The position numbers were made by a program, and so were the translations under genes. DNA of 64,000 nt from Henckelia pumila. Its lineage: Eukaryota > Streptophyta > Magnoliopsida > Lamiales > Gesneriaceae. The stretch spans positions 136,717,402 to 136,781,401 of the forward strand of contig NC_133122.1 of the NCBI RefSeq assembly GCF_033568475.1, written 5' to 3'. Below are positions 44,962 to 57,340 of this stretch, in pieces (position 1 is the stretch's first letter; every line of letters begins with the position of its first letter). The notes beneath the pieces are model-generated. The model saw nothing but the letters and a program-made list of their open reading frames with translations. It did not search any database and had not been told where the DNA came from.

Positions 44962-46124
44962 TGCATGTGGATGTTCCTCTACCGGCACAACAGTAGAAGG
45001 AGCAGTACTTTGCTATGTAGTATATGTTCAAGGTGTATGATTCTCCCACCGAATCTGCTTTGAAGAGGGGTGTGTGTTGCTGTAGCATACAATTATTCCA
45101 GTTAAAATAAATCGATCTCGAAGATCGAACTGTCTTGTCAAATTTTTATTGGAATGTAAATAAATAACACTTCCTATGTGGTGGTGTTTCACAGAGGTTG
45201 CTGTCGCATATTGGTTACAGTTCAAGTCATCACAAGTCTTGAATTCCAAACAGATTCTGATTTATAAACAGATTGATAAATGTACAGAAATGTTGTACGA
45301 TCATTTTGATTATGTAATTTATGCTGTTTGTCGGGTAGATTTCAGATGCTACCCTGGTTGCCCACGGAAGAATTTTAAGAGATAAATCAGCATAAATACT
45401 AGTGAAAGAATGTTAGTGTTGCGTTGTTCATGATAATTATTATTTCATTATGCCATAACAGGAAAAAATCCACACCTTTGCATTTTTTTCGAGTGTACTA
45501 ATTGAAAATGTTCACGTTCATTTGGCAGGTCTGATGTTACAACATTACAAAAGCAGTCGGAAGAACTATCCACCTATTCTCAACAAAAAAAACACCCGCG
45601 GACTATGCTTCATAGAAGTTGGCGTCTTCCACGAACTCAATTCTAACTCGGTTAACCCTTCTTAGAGCCACCCGCGACTGAAAACAAAATCTCTAGCCAG
45701 ATCATACACCTTTCGCATGGTTTTGCACCAAAGCCAATATATTCTGTATGGTTGGCTACGGGACAGCTGCTTGGAGTTTCCAGCTCAGTGACTACCAGCA
45801 AGTTGTGGTTTAAAGGCCAGTTCCTGGTAATCAATCTTGAGCCCTATTTTTTATCACATAAGAATAAGATAATAATTTGAACTTCGGTAGTTTGGTTTGA
45901 TATTGTCACATACATTCACTTTTCAACTTTTCGAGTAAGGCATGTTCTTAGCTTTAAATAATGAAAAACCATATCAAGATAGATTTCCTAAATATATTCA
46001 GATTCGTGGCTCGGTTCCATTCTGGATCCTACTTTGTGAAAGAAAACTAAGATGCAAATACATATATACCTTCTTTCAGGTTGAGAAACTAGTAAATGGC
46101 TGGTGTAAAGATTAGTTGAGCGAC
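44962..46124. other. Intergenic region between two convergent genes
   Basis: It holds the 3' UTR of the small gene and, at its far side, that of AMP deaminase. No further coding sequence is seen; open frames at 45028-45385 and 45652-45834 have no recognisable content. Confidence 0.55.
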
Positions 46125-49100
46125 TCATGGGTCAATAAACTTGGGAAAGTTTGCCCTGCCAAGGAATACCAGTTGCATTTCCTCCCTCCATATCTGCAGT
46201 GGTGAAGAATAATTTGTTTGAAATTTTACGAGCTCAGACTTTTTCAAAAGGAAATAGGCTGTGGAACCAGTATAAAATTTCAAGCACATACCATGTCTCG
46301 AAATTCAAGCCTTATATGAGGGACGTTGGTCCTACGAATGTCATTACCATCTGGCCCTTGCTTGAAGTACTCCTTTCCAATCCAGTGAGACTGATGATTC
46401 AACAAGTAGAGCAGTAAGGACAGAGCATAGACTAGCAATGGCATGCAATGATGAGGGATCTTGATGCAGCAAGATATATTCTCATTGCAGATAACTATAA
46501 CAAGCATTGGACAGATTAGTTAGCCTTTTGAAATTCTTTACAGTAAGTTGCTTCAGCCTGGTCTGATTTTCACAACAAATTATTACTTGAGTCAGAAATG
46601 ACATCTTCACTGCACCTTCCATAAATCTATCATCAAATAGTTTACAGTTACTCGCAACTCAATCCCATCGTTCACATCAAACATGAGCTCGATTCATTCA
46701 CACAATTCAACTCAAAATTTGAGGTGTGCTTTCAAAAGGTTTATAAATACAACTTATGGCACTTGGAAAAAAGCAATATAATATCTACTCAGATTGTTCT
46801 TCCTATAATCAGTGCTAAATTAAACCCCGAATAATACATACACTGAACCTAATCCTAATAATTTCTGGAAAAACTAAATACCTTCAAGGCGTGCGAAAAA
46901 CCAGACTGGTAGACTGAGTTACGGGCAATCTCACATAAATCACAAGAACTTAGCTTCCATACCTGTAATATTACATCGTAAATAGTCCAAGAAATTTTTT
47001 TAACAATAAAACACAATTCAAGGGAAAACCAGATTCTATAAACTTACCGAAGCAGCAATACTATATTCTTCCACCAAGGGCTCTTTTGTTAAGTGGATTT
47101 GTAGTGGATCATCAGTTGAGAGCGATACATTAAGGCCCCGTAGGAAAAACATGGGAAACGGATTGCGATGATAGTCTAGGAACAACGAGTTGTTGCTCAA
47201 AGGAGACATAGCCAAACCAATCTGAAAAGTCATGTTAGTTCCAAACCTTAGACAACTATGGTATAACGATGACCATAGCTCACATCAACGCTTTCTTCTC
47301 CTTACCTGGGCAAGGTAGTATAAATATTGAAGAACTGGAGATTTTCTTAGATTGATCCCATGGGCAATATTATGAGCTGTGAGAAATGTTGCTGCAAGGT
47401 GGTCTATGTCACCAGCCTGATCATGTTAAAATAATAAATATCAGAATAGTGTACCCGATCCAGGTGGTTCAAAAAGAGAGAAAAGGAGCCAATGCTCACC
47501 TCTCCGGAATGGGGACGGAACTTAATAGTTGTCATACCCTTGGATTCACGTAGCTGAAATCTCCAATTAAAAGTAAAAAAAATTCGAATTCAGAATAAAT
47601 GGCCCATAACATAAATGCTACATACAATGATGGCATTATGGGTTTGAAAAAATACACTCTACGCCACCATAATCACCAAATCGTACGCACACAGCAGATA
47701 TAAAACAATTTATGGAATCCTTGCAAACCACAAATTATATATCCACTTCTTATATGCAAATATGAAAAGGTAACAAGTTCACAGGCAGGAATAGATCTCT
47801 TGAGGTGGTTGGTGTTTCTCCATACACCACAATGATAACCTGATAGCACCCACACAGCACATTTAGATCAATTAACGGAACCACCGCAAACCACAAATTA
47901 TGTATCCACTTCATATGTGCAAATATGAAAGGGTACTGAGTTTTCTGGCTGGAGTATATCATCTCTCGAGGTGGTGTTTCTCCCTTTGCCTCCACCGAAG
48001 AGGAAAGAAAAGAAACTACCTCATCAACAAACATGAAAACTTGTATTGCCTCCACCGAAGAGGAAAGAAAAGAAACTACCACATCAACAAACATGAAAAC
48101 TTGCTAATACAAGTAGAGAGGTATTAAACAATGTTTCTTCCGTTCATGAAGGTACTTTTGAGCATATAGAGCGAAAACAAGTGGTGAATTATACGCTAAC
48201 CTTGTTCAGAGTGTACAGGTTAGCATAGCAGTAGTATGCATAGTACGAAAACGCAGGATTAAATATATTGGTCCATTGATCTGGAGTAGGCATGTGTTTT
48301 GTAGGTCGTCTTTCAGGCTTGCTTTCATCATCTACTAGATCCAATCCAACAACCTATAAGACAAAAGACAAAGGACTCCAGAATAAATCCAATGAGAAAC
48401 TAGGAATATGATACTGATCTTGAAGATTAGAGTTACATTTGGATGAATTCAGTTGGATTTCAAAAACAATTTGAGAGATGAGTTTCAAATGATTTCATTT
48501 TCTGAGAATTTGAAATCCATCACATCAAATTAATGAATAAGTTAAAATGGAAGGAGAGGAATTTCATGGAATTTCGGAGTACCAAACATGTACGATAGAA
48601 TTACCACTAGGTGTTTGTAAATTCCAACTAAGCTTAAACATATTCCAAGATGCTAGTAGCATCATATTGGAAATCCATATTCATTGCATCACAGTGACGA
48701 TGTAAGATAGGGAAGACAAACCTGTTTCAAAAAAACATGCAAGTGTGGATGTGAATCCGGATCGACAGTAACCTCAAATAACGGGAGAAAGATGTTATCA
48801 AGGATGTTCTGAAATGAAGTCACAATTCCCATCGCCATGTACACATTGTATAATCTTGGAAGCTGGAAAATTAATTGTCATATTGAGAAAAGGATTACCC
48901 ACAGTATGGAGAGAGAATAGGGGTCTGCTGACATGCAAGTATGAAGTGAATGCAACAGAAGGGATGAAACATGTTCTTTACCTGAATCAACCACACAACA
49001 TTCTCACTGTACAGGTTATTATTTACTATCCAACTTGCCAGTTGGTCCCACTCACTCATCTTTCTGCCATATATAGATATTCTATATTCGGCCATCTGCA

Positions 49101-52100
49101 CAAAAGTAACAAGATAAACACAAAAAAGTAATAAGTAGACCTTAAGACACGTAATGCATGACTATTCAAATTGCATAAGCACATATATTATTGTATCCTG
49201 TAATCATAAAGACCAGAGACAAACATTTTCAAAACTGTATGCTACATCGCCAGTACTTCATCTGCTTCTCGGAGAATAAATGGAATCAACGCCAAAACGA
49301 TGAAAGGCATATAAAATGAGCAAGGCATCAAAGCAAGAAAGCAGTTATGTATTTAAAAATACAAGCATAAGTTAAAATGAAACCACCCATGTTTTCATTT
49401 AAAAGAAGAAAAAGAAAAAAAAACACCCATTACCACAAGTGACTCTAAGTGTTAAACCTAGCATCATTTGAGACTTACAAAAGTAAGTCAACTCTTTCCC
49501 ACCATCCAAACCCAACCCACAAAAATAACAACATGCTAACTCATAAGGAATCAAGCCTTCAGTGATGGATAATCCGTCGATAGGTAATTAGAAACCCACT
49601 TGGTATTTGCTTCCAGTGAGATCTGAAAAAACTTCCTTAGTCACTTCAGCAAGGAAACGACCTGCCAGCAACAAGACAAGTTAAATCAGAAGTTGGCCAA
49701 CAGAATTCTACCTATGATAGAAAAACAGAACATCCTACACATTTGAACTGGAGTAAGGACCACCATGGAACAACAAATGACTATGTTATAAATTACATGA
49801 GAAGAAAGAAGCAAGTACCTTGTATAAGATTATCCTGTTTCAGAAAAATCTCTCTCAATCTACTCTGACCGCAGGGGTTATACTTCAAATTAAATTTGTC
49901 AAAACGGTGAAAGGTGCTTTTGTCAGCATGAACATCTAATAGGTCAACATTCAAATCATACCTGTCAATTTTTATTTAAACAAAAAATCTTTAACCAAGC
50001 AATAAATAAATAGGAACGAAGGAAATGAGGTATGAACATGCTGAAAAAATTTCATTAAAAAAAACAATATCTTCCAAAAGTTATGTAACTATCTTTTCTT
50101 GGCAACCACAATCATTAAATCTGCATCCTCCTTACCCAGTTAAGTCCAAGCTCTCGAACACCTCACTCAAGGTCAGGTATGTACCATCTCGGAATATAAC
50201 AACCTGAAAATGTTCAACGAAATATGCTGTTAACATGAGTATATTACACAAATATTCAACCAATGATGCTTATAAGAAATAAGATACAGTTATTTTCCTC
50301 TTTTCCTTGATCATGACAAATAAGTAAGGCAATATTATTCCTAATGTTGTGGACTGGTATTAAAATCGATAAAGGGAGACATTGATTTCATAACAAAAGC
50401 ATTACCTCATCAGGCTCCTTCCTCAACTTCGACTTTATAAACCTTAAAAGATGTTTCTGATTCATGCAAGCCGAGTGATGGACGTGAGTATCAACTTTTC
50501 GGACATTATAAAAATCTCGGTGTGGTGCACTTTTTTGAGCCAGAAATTCATTTTCCGCATTAAGCATCAGATGAAGGTTGAATTTCTGGAGTCAGGTTCA
50601 CTCAGGTTATCAATTGCATGAATACGAATATCGATGCTAAGCAAATTATTGAGTAATTTAGTATCAGAGGATGTATAAACCTGTTCTAAAAGAACTAGCC
50701 TATGGTGACATAATGTTCGGATATTTCCATCTGCTATAACCTTAAGAAGGTGGTGCAGGTCAGTGAAAAAGGTTGTAGCATCAGCCACATGAAAAAGTTT
50801 CTCTTTTGCTGCAGGGAGAGATATTATAAGGAAAGAGGATGAAAAATAAGGAGGAAATAAATTAATGCAGTATGGTCAATTTTTTTTTTTATCTTACAAT
50901 CCTTATTGGCATAAACATGGACCACTCCATCTTCCATCTGAAAATAGTGCTGCGGACATTTGAGATGAAAGAAGTTAAAAAACTAATTGCAAATAAAATA
51001 GCAAAGACAATTTTCACAGAAAGGAACGATCGAATTTTGGATGGACAAGATCCATCACCTAAGATCGATATCGAAAACATTCATAAATATAGAAACTTAC
51101 ATCAGATTTTTCTTCAGGGAAATGAACAAATGGGTTCGGATTTGGCTTGGGGGTACTGGGATCAGATATAATTTCCTTCTCCCATGGTGTAACGGCTTCT
51201 CTAAATACATAACTCTTCCGCATTTCAAGGCAATCTTGAAGATTACGGTAGACCTCCACTTCATCAGCAGATGGTGTCTCTAAGATAAATCACATGGAAA
51301 CAAAGTCCATAAACACAAATGCATTCAGATCAAAGCACCAATTTTTGCAAAGAAAAGTAAAATTTCATACAAGATGAAGGCGATGGATTATATATTCTAA
51401 TCAAAAATAAAATAACTCTCCTATTTGTAGGTAAAACAAGAAGCCAAAGGAGCTGCACAAAACCCTCAGATATCAAAATATTAAACAATACACCATGCTT
51501 TGTAGCATCATCTTATATAAAAAGGCCCTTTCTGTCCTTCCACAATTCTTAAGCATTTTAAAAAATGTTAACTGGCAATATAATAACCTTCTTGACATTC
51601 AATTCTTACTGTAGAGAGAACAACTGGAAATGCAGACAAAGAAAACAACCAAATGCACATGCATTGAAAAAAGAGGAAATATTAAGTTAATGCAACAACG
51701 GGCGCAGGTTTTCCCTTTGAGCAACACCAATATAAACTAAGAGACATGCTTGGTTACTGAGCCAACTGATAAAATAGCATCACAAAAGAGAGGAGGACAA
51801 TACCGGTGGGAGATATTCTCAATTGTACAAAAGTCTCGTGCTCTGGTATTTTCCTTAGAATATCGGCAGCTATAGGATCAGATTGAACACCATGCAAGTC
51901 GCCAGATACACTATGGGAGCGCATCATGCTAGATGTAGTCATGGGTACTACCTCAGTATTAGCGTTGATATGGACTGGTACGATCTGATATGTGCTTTCA
52001 CATGCAGAGGTTAATCAAGGGATCAACAGTTACAGGACATTGAAAATCTTCAAAAGAATGTAGCAAGAATTTGCACGTGTTTGTGCTTGTGCATGCAGGA

Positions 52101-53645
52101 GAACAAAGTAATAACCAGAGCAAGCATTTTTCTATTTATGTATTCCACTTACTGCATTTCCATTAGTATGAATATATGACATGTCCAGCTTGGAATTATC
52201 ATTCATATTATCTTCATCATCTGAACCTTCTACACTTTCAAATGCAGCAGCACTTACAGCAGGTGATTTGGGAGAAGTGGGCCGGATAAGATGTGCAACT
52301 CTTGTAGTTGAATTTACCTTGCCAGGTTTCCCTGAAACACATTGCCATTTCACCACGAAGGGATTAAAAAGTTTGAAGAAACATTTCTTTCACTTTGTTT
52401 AAATAAGCAGACTGAGTAATGTTAATGGAATGATTTAAATCGAAGGAAAATAGCCAACTGTCACGACACAATATATTTTATACTTTTGACGTCATGCTCC
52501 AATGTTTTCCAAGGACCCCCTTCTACCTTATTTAAAATTTTGTGTGTGATTCTCATCACCCACTTCCATTTATTTTCCTTTTCAGTCATTTGGTGTTTTA
52601 AAAGATGCATTGTGGGATTCCAATAGGGGCCAGAAAAACATGATTTGAGGCGAACCGCAGAAGCCAATTAATTAAGTTAATAGCATCTTCATCCACATTT
52701 TGGGGATAAATATCAGCTATAGAATCCTATTTATCAAACCAGATAAGTAGGAATAATACTTAAAAAACTCATCCCTTTGTCTTCTACTGGATGAACGTTT
52801 TTCAGCGGTGGAGCAGTTTCATTGAACTAAGATATTAACAAATATCTCAATGCTTAGGGTGGAAATATCTCAATGCTTAGGGTGGAAATATCACAATCAA
52901 TAAAAAAGATTTTCTACTTCAATTAGCAAAACTAGTACAAGAATAGCAGCACACAGCTTCTCATTTGGACAACAATTCCTCCCCAACCAAATGATGAAGA
53001 TGAACAAGAATCCAAACTCAAACTCGTTCCAACTCAGTCAGAAACTAAAGGAACCAACTTTGAAAAATAAGAGAAAAACGGAAAGTTAATACTACCAGTA
53101 AAAGGGGGAAAAACGAAGCTCGTGGATCAACTTGCTCCAGGAGGAAAAAAGAAGACGACTTTCGGTTTGCCAAAGTATCATAACTAGCTCATTATCAAAA
53201 AACTTTAATCGCAAAAAGAGCGCACGGAGTTCGCTTCAATTTATCATTAAGGCAAAAACAAAATCCAACAATTCGTACCTTCAGGGACCACATGAAGCCT
53301 AGGCAAACCCCCTGGAACAGCATCCACGTACAATGGACCATTCCTGATCCTATCCTCCATCTGACCTCCGCCACCACCAGAGAACGCCGTCACATCCGGC
53401 ATAGACGCCGACTCCCGCCGGTCCCTCCCTTTCCGACGCGTTCGCGAGGGGTACTTCTTCAAATGCTTCACCAAGTCACCGTCCTCCTCCTCCACCACCG
53501 CGCCATCGTCTCTCTCCCTCTCTATCGCCTTCGCAAACTCCAGCAACTGGCTGAGAGTCTTCCTGTGCACATAGTACGCCGAAACCGCCACAACCGACGC
53601 CCCGAAGAACGCCGCCATTGCTAAATGCAACGAGTAAGTGTCCAT
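46125..53645 (-). CDS. FAC1: AMP deaminase (EMBRYONIC FACTOR 1 type)
   Basis: Nineteen exons on minus: 53645-53279, 52331-52153, 51984-51804, 51279-51101, 50949-50898, 50808-50681, 50585-50406, 50203-50136, 49961-49819, 49661-49600, 49095-48982, 48862-48722, 48353-48201, 47553-47500, 47416-47306, 47221-47048, 46962-46882, 46390-46292, 46193-46125. All junctions are GT-AG and in phase, giving 844 residues. It deaminates AMP to IMP (purine interconversion). Residues about 8-26 form a membrane anchor. A variable region follows, with the conserved [15 protein letters not shown]. The catalytic domain has zinc-site THVHH (H396, H398), HSGEAGD (664-670, split between exons 14 and 15) and SLSTDDP (D741, D742). 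I start at 53645 because family members begin with this hydrophobic segment; an in-frame ATG lies 15 bases upstream. The C-terminus ends FPKFIDP. Confidence 0.94.
47690..48106. repeat. Nested tandem duplications in AMP deaminase intron 13
   Basis: A block with GCAAACCACAAATTAT and ATATGCAAATATGAAA-type words occurs at about 47690-47830 and again at 47850-47990. Directly after it, a 60-base unit starting TGCCTCCACCGAAGAGG is repeated at 47987-48046 and 48047-48106. It lies between exons 13 and 14 and is removed by splicing. Confidence 0.85.
52841..52890. repeat. Short tandem duplication in AMP deaminase intron 1
   Basis: AATATCTCAATGCTTAGGG and a few following bases occur twice in direct succession (23-base unit). 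Confidence 0.85.
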
Positions 53646-54052
53646 CGCAGTAGAGAACACACAAGAATACGCAGATTTCTTGGTTTTCGATGGAGAATAC
53701 TAACGAACAGTATAGAGATGAGCTCTGGTTGTGTAGCGTCAGACTAGACTAGAGCTCGCACTACTTATACAGAGGGACGGAGAACTGTAGGAAGAGCACC
53801 GAACAGAACTGTACATTTTATTCAATCTGTGATGATTGGATAATAAAATAATAATAATTAGGAAAAGGTCCTTATTTTTCAGGTGACCGATACGGATAAT
53901 CGAATTATCTTTTGTTTTGTTGGGAGCGAGAGCTTTTGGTGCTGTGCGTACAGTGAGATTTTGGATGATTGACGCGTTCCCACCATTTTTTTAAAAATAT
54001 TTTATTCGCTATCCTTAGTTAAATAATTCCACGTTTTTCTATCAATAATTAC
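53646..54052 (-). promoter_or_regulatory. AMP deaminase 5' UTR and promoter region
   Basis: A TATA-like TATAAGTAG (minus) at about 53764-53772 lies about 120 bases upstream of the start codon. No other gene is present. Confidence 0.45.
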
Positions 54053-54204
54053 GGGAAATTTTTAGCCGTCCCATAGGTAGTGCCCGATTTGGCAGATCCA
54101 ATTGCTCGGGTCATTTTGCACATCACATCATTGTGATGTGTCATAGCCCGGGGCCGTTGGATTGCCCTCCGGGCACTATCTCGAAGGACGGCATAGAATT
54201 TCTC
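54053..54204. mobile_element. Mutator-type MITE (152 bases)
   Basis: Exact 9-bp duplications AATAATTAC flank it (54044-54052 and 54205-54213). The ends are inverted: GGGAAATTTTTAGCCGTCC at the left and GAGAAATTCTATGCCGTCC (minus) at the right. The arms continue with GTAGTGCCCG / ATAGTGCCCGG, so the whole element can fold back. Confidence 0.85.
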
Positions 54205-54272
54205 AATAATTACATCGCCTCAACTATTTAAATTTAAATTATTTTAAGAGAATTAGAATTGATAAAAAAAAA

Positions 54273-54433
54273 TTGAGATGATCTTAAGGTTTATTTTATT
54301 TTACAAGTTTTTTATATTGGTTATTCATTAAAAAATATTATATTTTATGTCAAAAGTATTATTTATTATTATAAATATGAATAGAATTGACTTGTCTCAC
54401 GGATGAGACCATCTCACAGAAATGTTAGTAACG
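54273..54433. mobile_element. Short MITE-like repeat, copy 3
   Basis: It shares the core GGTTATTCATTAAAAAATA and the terminal CTCACGGATGAGACCATCTC with the copies at 42904 and 43108. It is more degraded at its left end. Confidence 0.6.
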
Positions 54434-54674
54434 TGAATTATATTAAGAGTTAATTGGTAAAAAATCTTTTGTCATGTGTTTCATTATAATAATTCAGTTT
54501 TTTTAAGAATATTTTTTTGCACTTCTTGATTCATAAAAAAATTGTATATACCCTCTGGGCTCAAAAATCATATTCGAAGATAAAAATAGGTATACAAAAT
54601 TGAAAATCAAGTATAAATATATGAAATTTCAATACTAACTGTTTCAAATTTGGAATAAAAATAAGTTTTTTTGG
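54434..54674. other. AT-rich spacer
   Basis: No feature seen. Confidence 0.5.
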
Positions 54675-55179
54675 ACCATCTTCAACCACAAATATCATTT
54701 TGATGCAAGTTTTGAATGTGCAATTTTTGCACCAAATACAACATTCATCACCAACTCATTTACACCAAATCTTACATCAAAAAAAATATTCTAAAAATAT
54801 TCTTTTTATTTCACATATATTAATTACTTTTATTCAACATATTTTTACAAATTATATAATTAATATTGTTTTTATAAAAAAAAATATTTTATCGTTAATA
54901 AATAATTTTACAAATTATATAATTAATATTTTTATATAAATTAATTTATAGATAATACAAATTAATATATGAAAATTATTAAAATTGATAAATATGGGTA
55001 CGACTTCAAACATAAGACGACCACAAAATGGATACAACTTCAAACATAACACGAATACAAAAGGGATACAACATCAAATATAACACATACAAATTATAAA
55101 CATAATACAAATATAATTTCAAACATAATACTTAGACCGTTCGAGTACAACATCAAACATTTGAACTATTATATTCATC

Positions 55180-56453
55180 CTACAAATGATCAATTAAAGC
55201 ATTCCGCAGAGCGAAGTGAGCATCTTTGTCTTTTATTTTTTTATATCGACTGAGAAATTCTTGGAACTTTATATTCTCATCGACAATCATCTCTACTTCT
55301 GGAACATGTGTTTCTCTCGCATCTTGAATGGGTGCACTGAGGTCGCGTTCATCGTCGATAATCATGTTGTGCATTATGATACATGATGTCATTATGTCAT
55401 GTAAATGACGTTTCTTCCAACCACGTGCTGGGGATGCCACGAAAGAAAATCGTGATTGAAGAACTCCAAATGCACGCTCAACGTCTTTTCTGCAGGATTT
55501 TTGCTTCATTGCGAAATATTTCTTTTTTGGTCCGCGTGGATCATGAATGCTTTGCACAATAGTTGACCATTTCGGATAAATACAATCAGCTAATTAATAT
55601 CCCATATCATATTCTTTTCCTCCAATTTTGTAATAAGCAGTATGAGCAATACATTGTGCAAGTTTGGAGAATAAACCAGCCGTCTTCAACACATTTATAA
55701 CATTATTGGTTCCGGGCATCCCAAAATATGCATGCCATATCCAAAGATCATAATTGGCTACTGCTTCTAAAATGATAGTCGGAGAACCACTACAACCTGC
55801 ATATTGGCCTTCCCAAGCCGTTGGGCAATTTTTCCACTTCCAGTGCATACAGTCAAGACTTCCCAGCATCCCTGGGAAACTTCGTTGTTCACATATATAG
55901 AGTAGTATGGCAACATCATCTGAAGTAGGTGATCTCAAGTATTGTTCTGCAAAAACTTCTGCTATAGCCCGATAAAACTGTTGCATACACTTAATTGCAG
56001 TAGATTCTCCAATTTTGATATATTCATCAGTGGCATCCGCGGGTAAAGAATATGCTAGCATTTTCAATGTGGCTGTTTTTTTTTACATAGTCGATAGACC
56101 GAGGCGCCCCACACCATCATTTCGTTGTCATGATTCTTTACACCATCAACGATACAAAGGAACATATTTTGAGACATTCAAAATCGTCTTCGAAACATTG
56201 TTTCATTATATGTTGGATTTTCAGCAAAGTAATCATTGAACAGATTACAATCGACGATTTCCCGATCACGATGGATGACTACGTGACCTGGAATCGAACC
56301 TCCATGTGTGGCTCCTTGCTCTTGTTGGACGATGTATGGAGCAACCAACTCTTGCTCTTGAGCTATGACATTTAAAACTGCTTTTCTTTTATTTGTAAAA
56401 TTCTCAACAACATTCATCCAATCGTTCTGTGTTTCATCTTCTTTGCCCGACAA
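55180..56453 (-). pseudogene. Plant_tran-type PIF/Harbinger transposase of element F
   Basis: One intronless frame of about 425 codons with two in-frame stops (near 56176 and 55592) and otherwise well preserved. The segments run from MSGKEDETQND, through MFRRRF, IGESTAIKCMQQFYRAI, the first aspartate block GSLDCMHWKWKNCPTAW, VANYDLWIWHAYFGMPGTNN, LADCIYPKW (second aspartate) and KDVERAFGVLQSRF (glutamate), to HDIMTSCIIMHNMI. This is the subfamily of plant Harbinger nucleases often annotated as ALP1-like or Plant_tran. It would excise the element. The stop codons mean it is probably silent. Confidence 0.88.
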
Positions 56454-56584
56454 TGAAGATGAGCTAGAAGACGATACATTTGAATTGGATTAAGAATTCA
56501 TTTTTAAGATAATGAGAAGGTAAAATGAGTGGTGTGAGAAAATATGATAATTCGATCACATTATATAATAGTTTTTAAGAATAT

Positions 56585-56951
56585 AACCGTTGGATGGATT
56601 ACACTCGGATCAAAATCATGACCGTTGGTATAGATTTCAGATCTATATCACAACCGTTGGATGGATTACACTCGGATCAAGATCGTGACCCTTGGTATAG
56701 ATTTCAGATCTATATCACAACCATTCAAATCTATATCACCACTGTTGGATGGATTACACTCGGATCAAGTCGTGACCATTGGTATATATTTCAAATCTAT
56801 ATCACAACCATTGGATGGATTACACTCGGATCAATATTGTGACCCTTGGTATAGATTTCAGATCTATATCACAACCGTTGGATGAATTACACTTGGATCA
56901 AGATCGTGACTGTTGGTATAGATTTCAGATCTATATCACAACCGTTGGATT
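56585..56951. repeat. 67-base tandem array, about 5.5 units
   Basis: Units begin AACCGTTGGATGGATTACAC at 56585 and 56652, then at 56719 (with a 20-base partial insert), 56738, 56806, 56873 and 56940. Most contain the inverted repeat TATAGAT-TTCAG-ATCTATA. The array lies between the divergent transposase and Myb-like genes of element F. Confidence 0.92.
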
Positions 56952-57051
56952 AGATTCCATCTGATTGTATTTTCGGTATAAATAACCTACAGCAAGATCA
57001 TTATCATTACACCTACAAAATTCAATATTATCATCTCTTTCAAACAAGATA

Positions 57052-57339
57052 ATGACATCCAATACTAGAACTGCTTCTTACACCATTGAAGAAGATAGGA
57101 TTCTATGTCATATGTATCTTGATATAACACAAAATCCTATCATAGGTATCAATCAATCAAAAGATCAGTTCTGTAACCGTGTTGAAGAAGCTTACAACAG
57201 CAGCAAACCAAACAGCCTACAAGCAAGTAACAAAATATCACTGCAGTGTCGCATGAAAACTATACTTCGTCAAGTTGGAAGATTGAGGGAATGCATTCGT
57301 CAAATTGAAATTGTAGTACCTAAAAATCCAATCTACTAA
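57052..57339 (+). CDS. Short Myb/SANT-like partner protein of element F
   Basis: A 95-codon frame, beginning MTSNTRTASYTIEEDRILC and ending at a TAA at 57337-57339. YTIEEDRILCHMYLDI, QDPIIG-like QNPIIGINQS, FCNRVEEAYN and LQCRMKTI are the blocks of the trihelix/Myb-like domain found in the DNA-binding partner of PIF/Harbinger transposases. The family member is usually 200-400 residues, so this one ends after the DNA-binding domain: truncated or a short variant. It is divergent from the transposase gene. Confidence 0.7.
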   Translation: MTSNTRTASYTIEEDRILCHMYLDITQNPIIGINQSKDQFCNRVEEAYNSSKPNSLQASNKISLQCRMKTILRQVGRLRECIRQIEIVVPKNPIY

Positions 57340-57340
57340 T

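Larger units (their letters stand above)
54675..57340. mobile_element. Element F: second PIF/Harbinger transposon, right end missing
   Basis: The left end (GGACCATCTTCAACCAC, about 54675) matches the inverted end of the MITE at 39405. Inside are a transposase gene on minus (56453-55180) and a Myb-like gene on plus (57052-57339), arranged head to head around a 67-base tandem array. No matching right terminus was found before the AT-rich sequence at 57350. F differs from E in termini, transposase subfamily and gene orientation. Confidence 0.7.

Noticed and set aside
48814..49131. 105-codon open frame on plus
   Set aside because: Antisense to AMP deaminase exon 11 and part of exon 12; no homology of its own.
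53292..53624. 110-codon open frame on plus
   Set aside because: It is antisense to exon 1 of the AMP deaminase gene and arises from that exon's GC-rich coding sequence.
56585..56951. CRISPR-like direct repeats
   Set aside because: Contiguous 67-base tandem units without unique spacers, in a plant transposon; not a CRISPR array.
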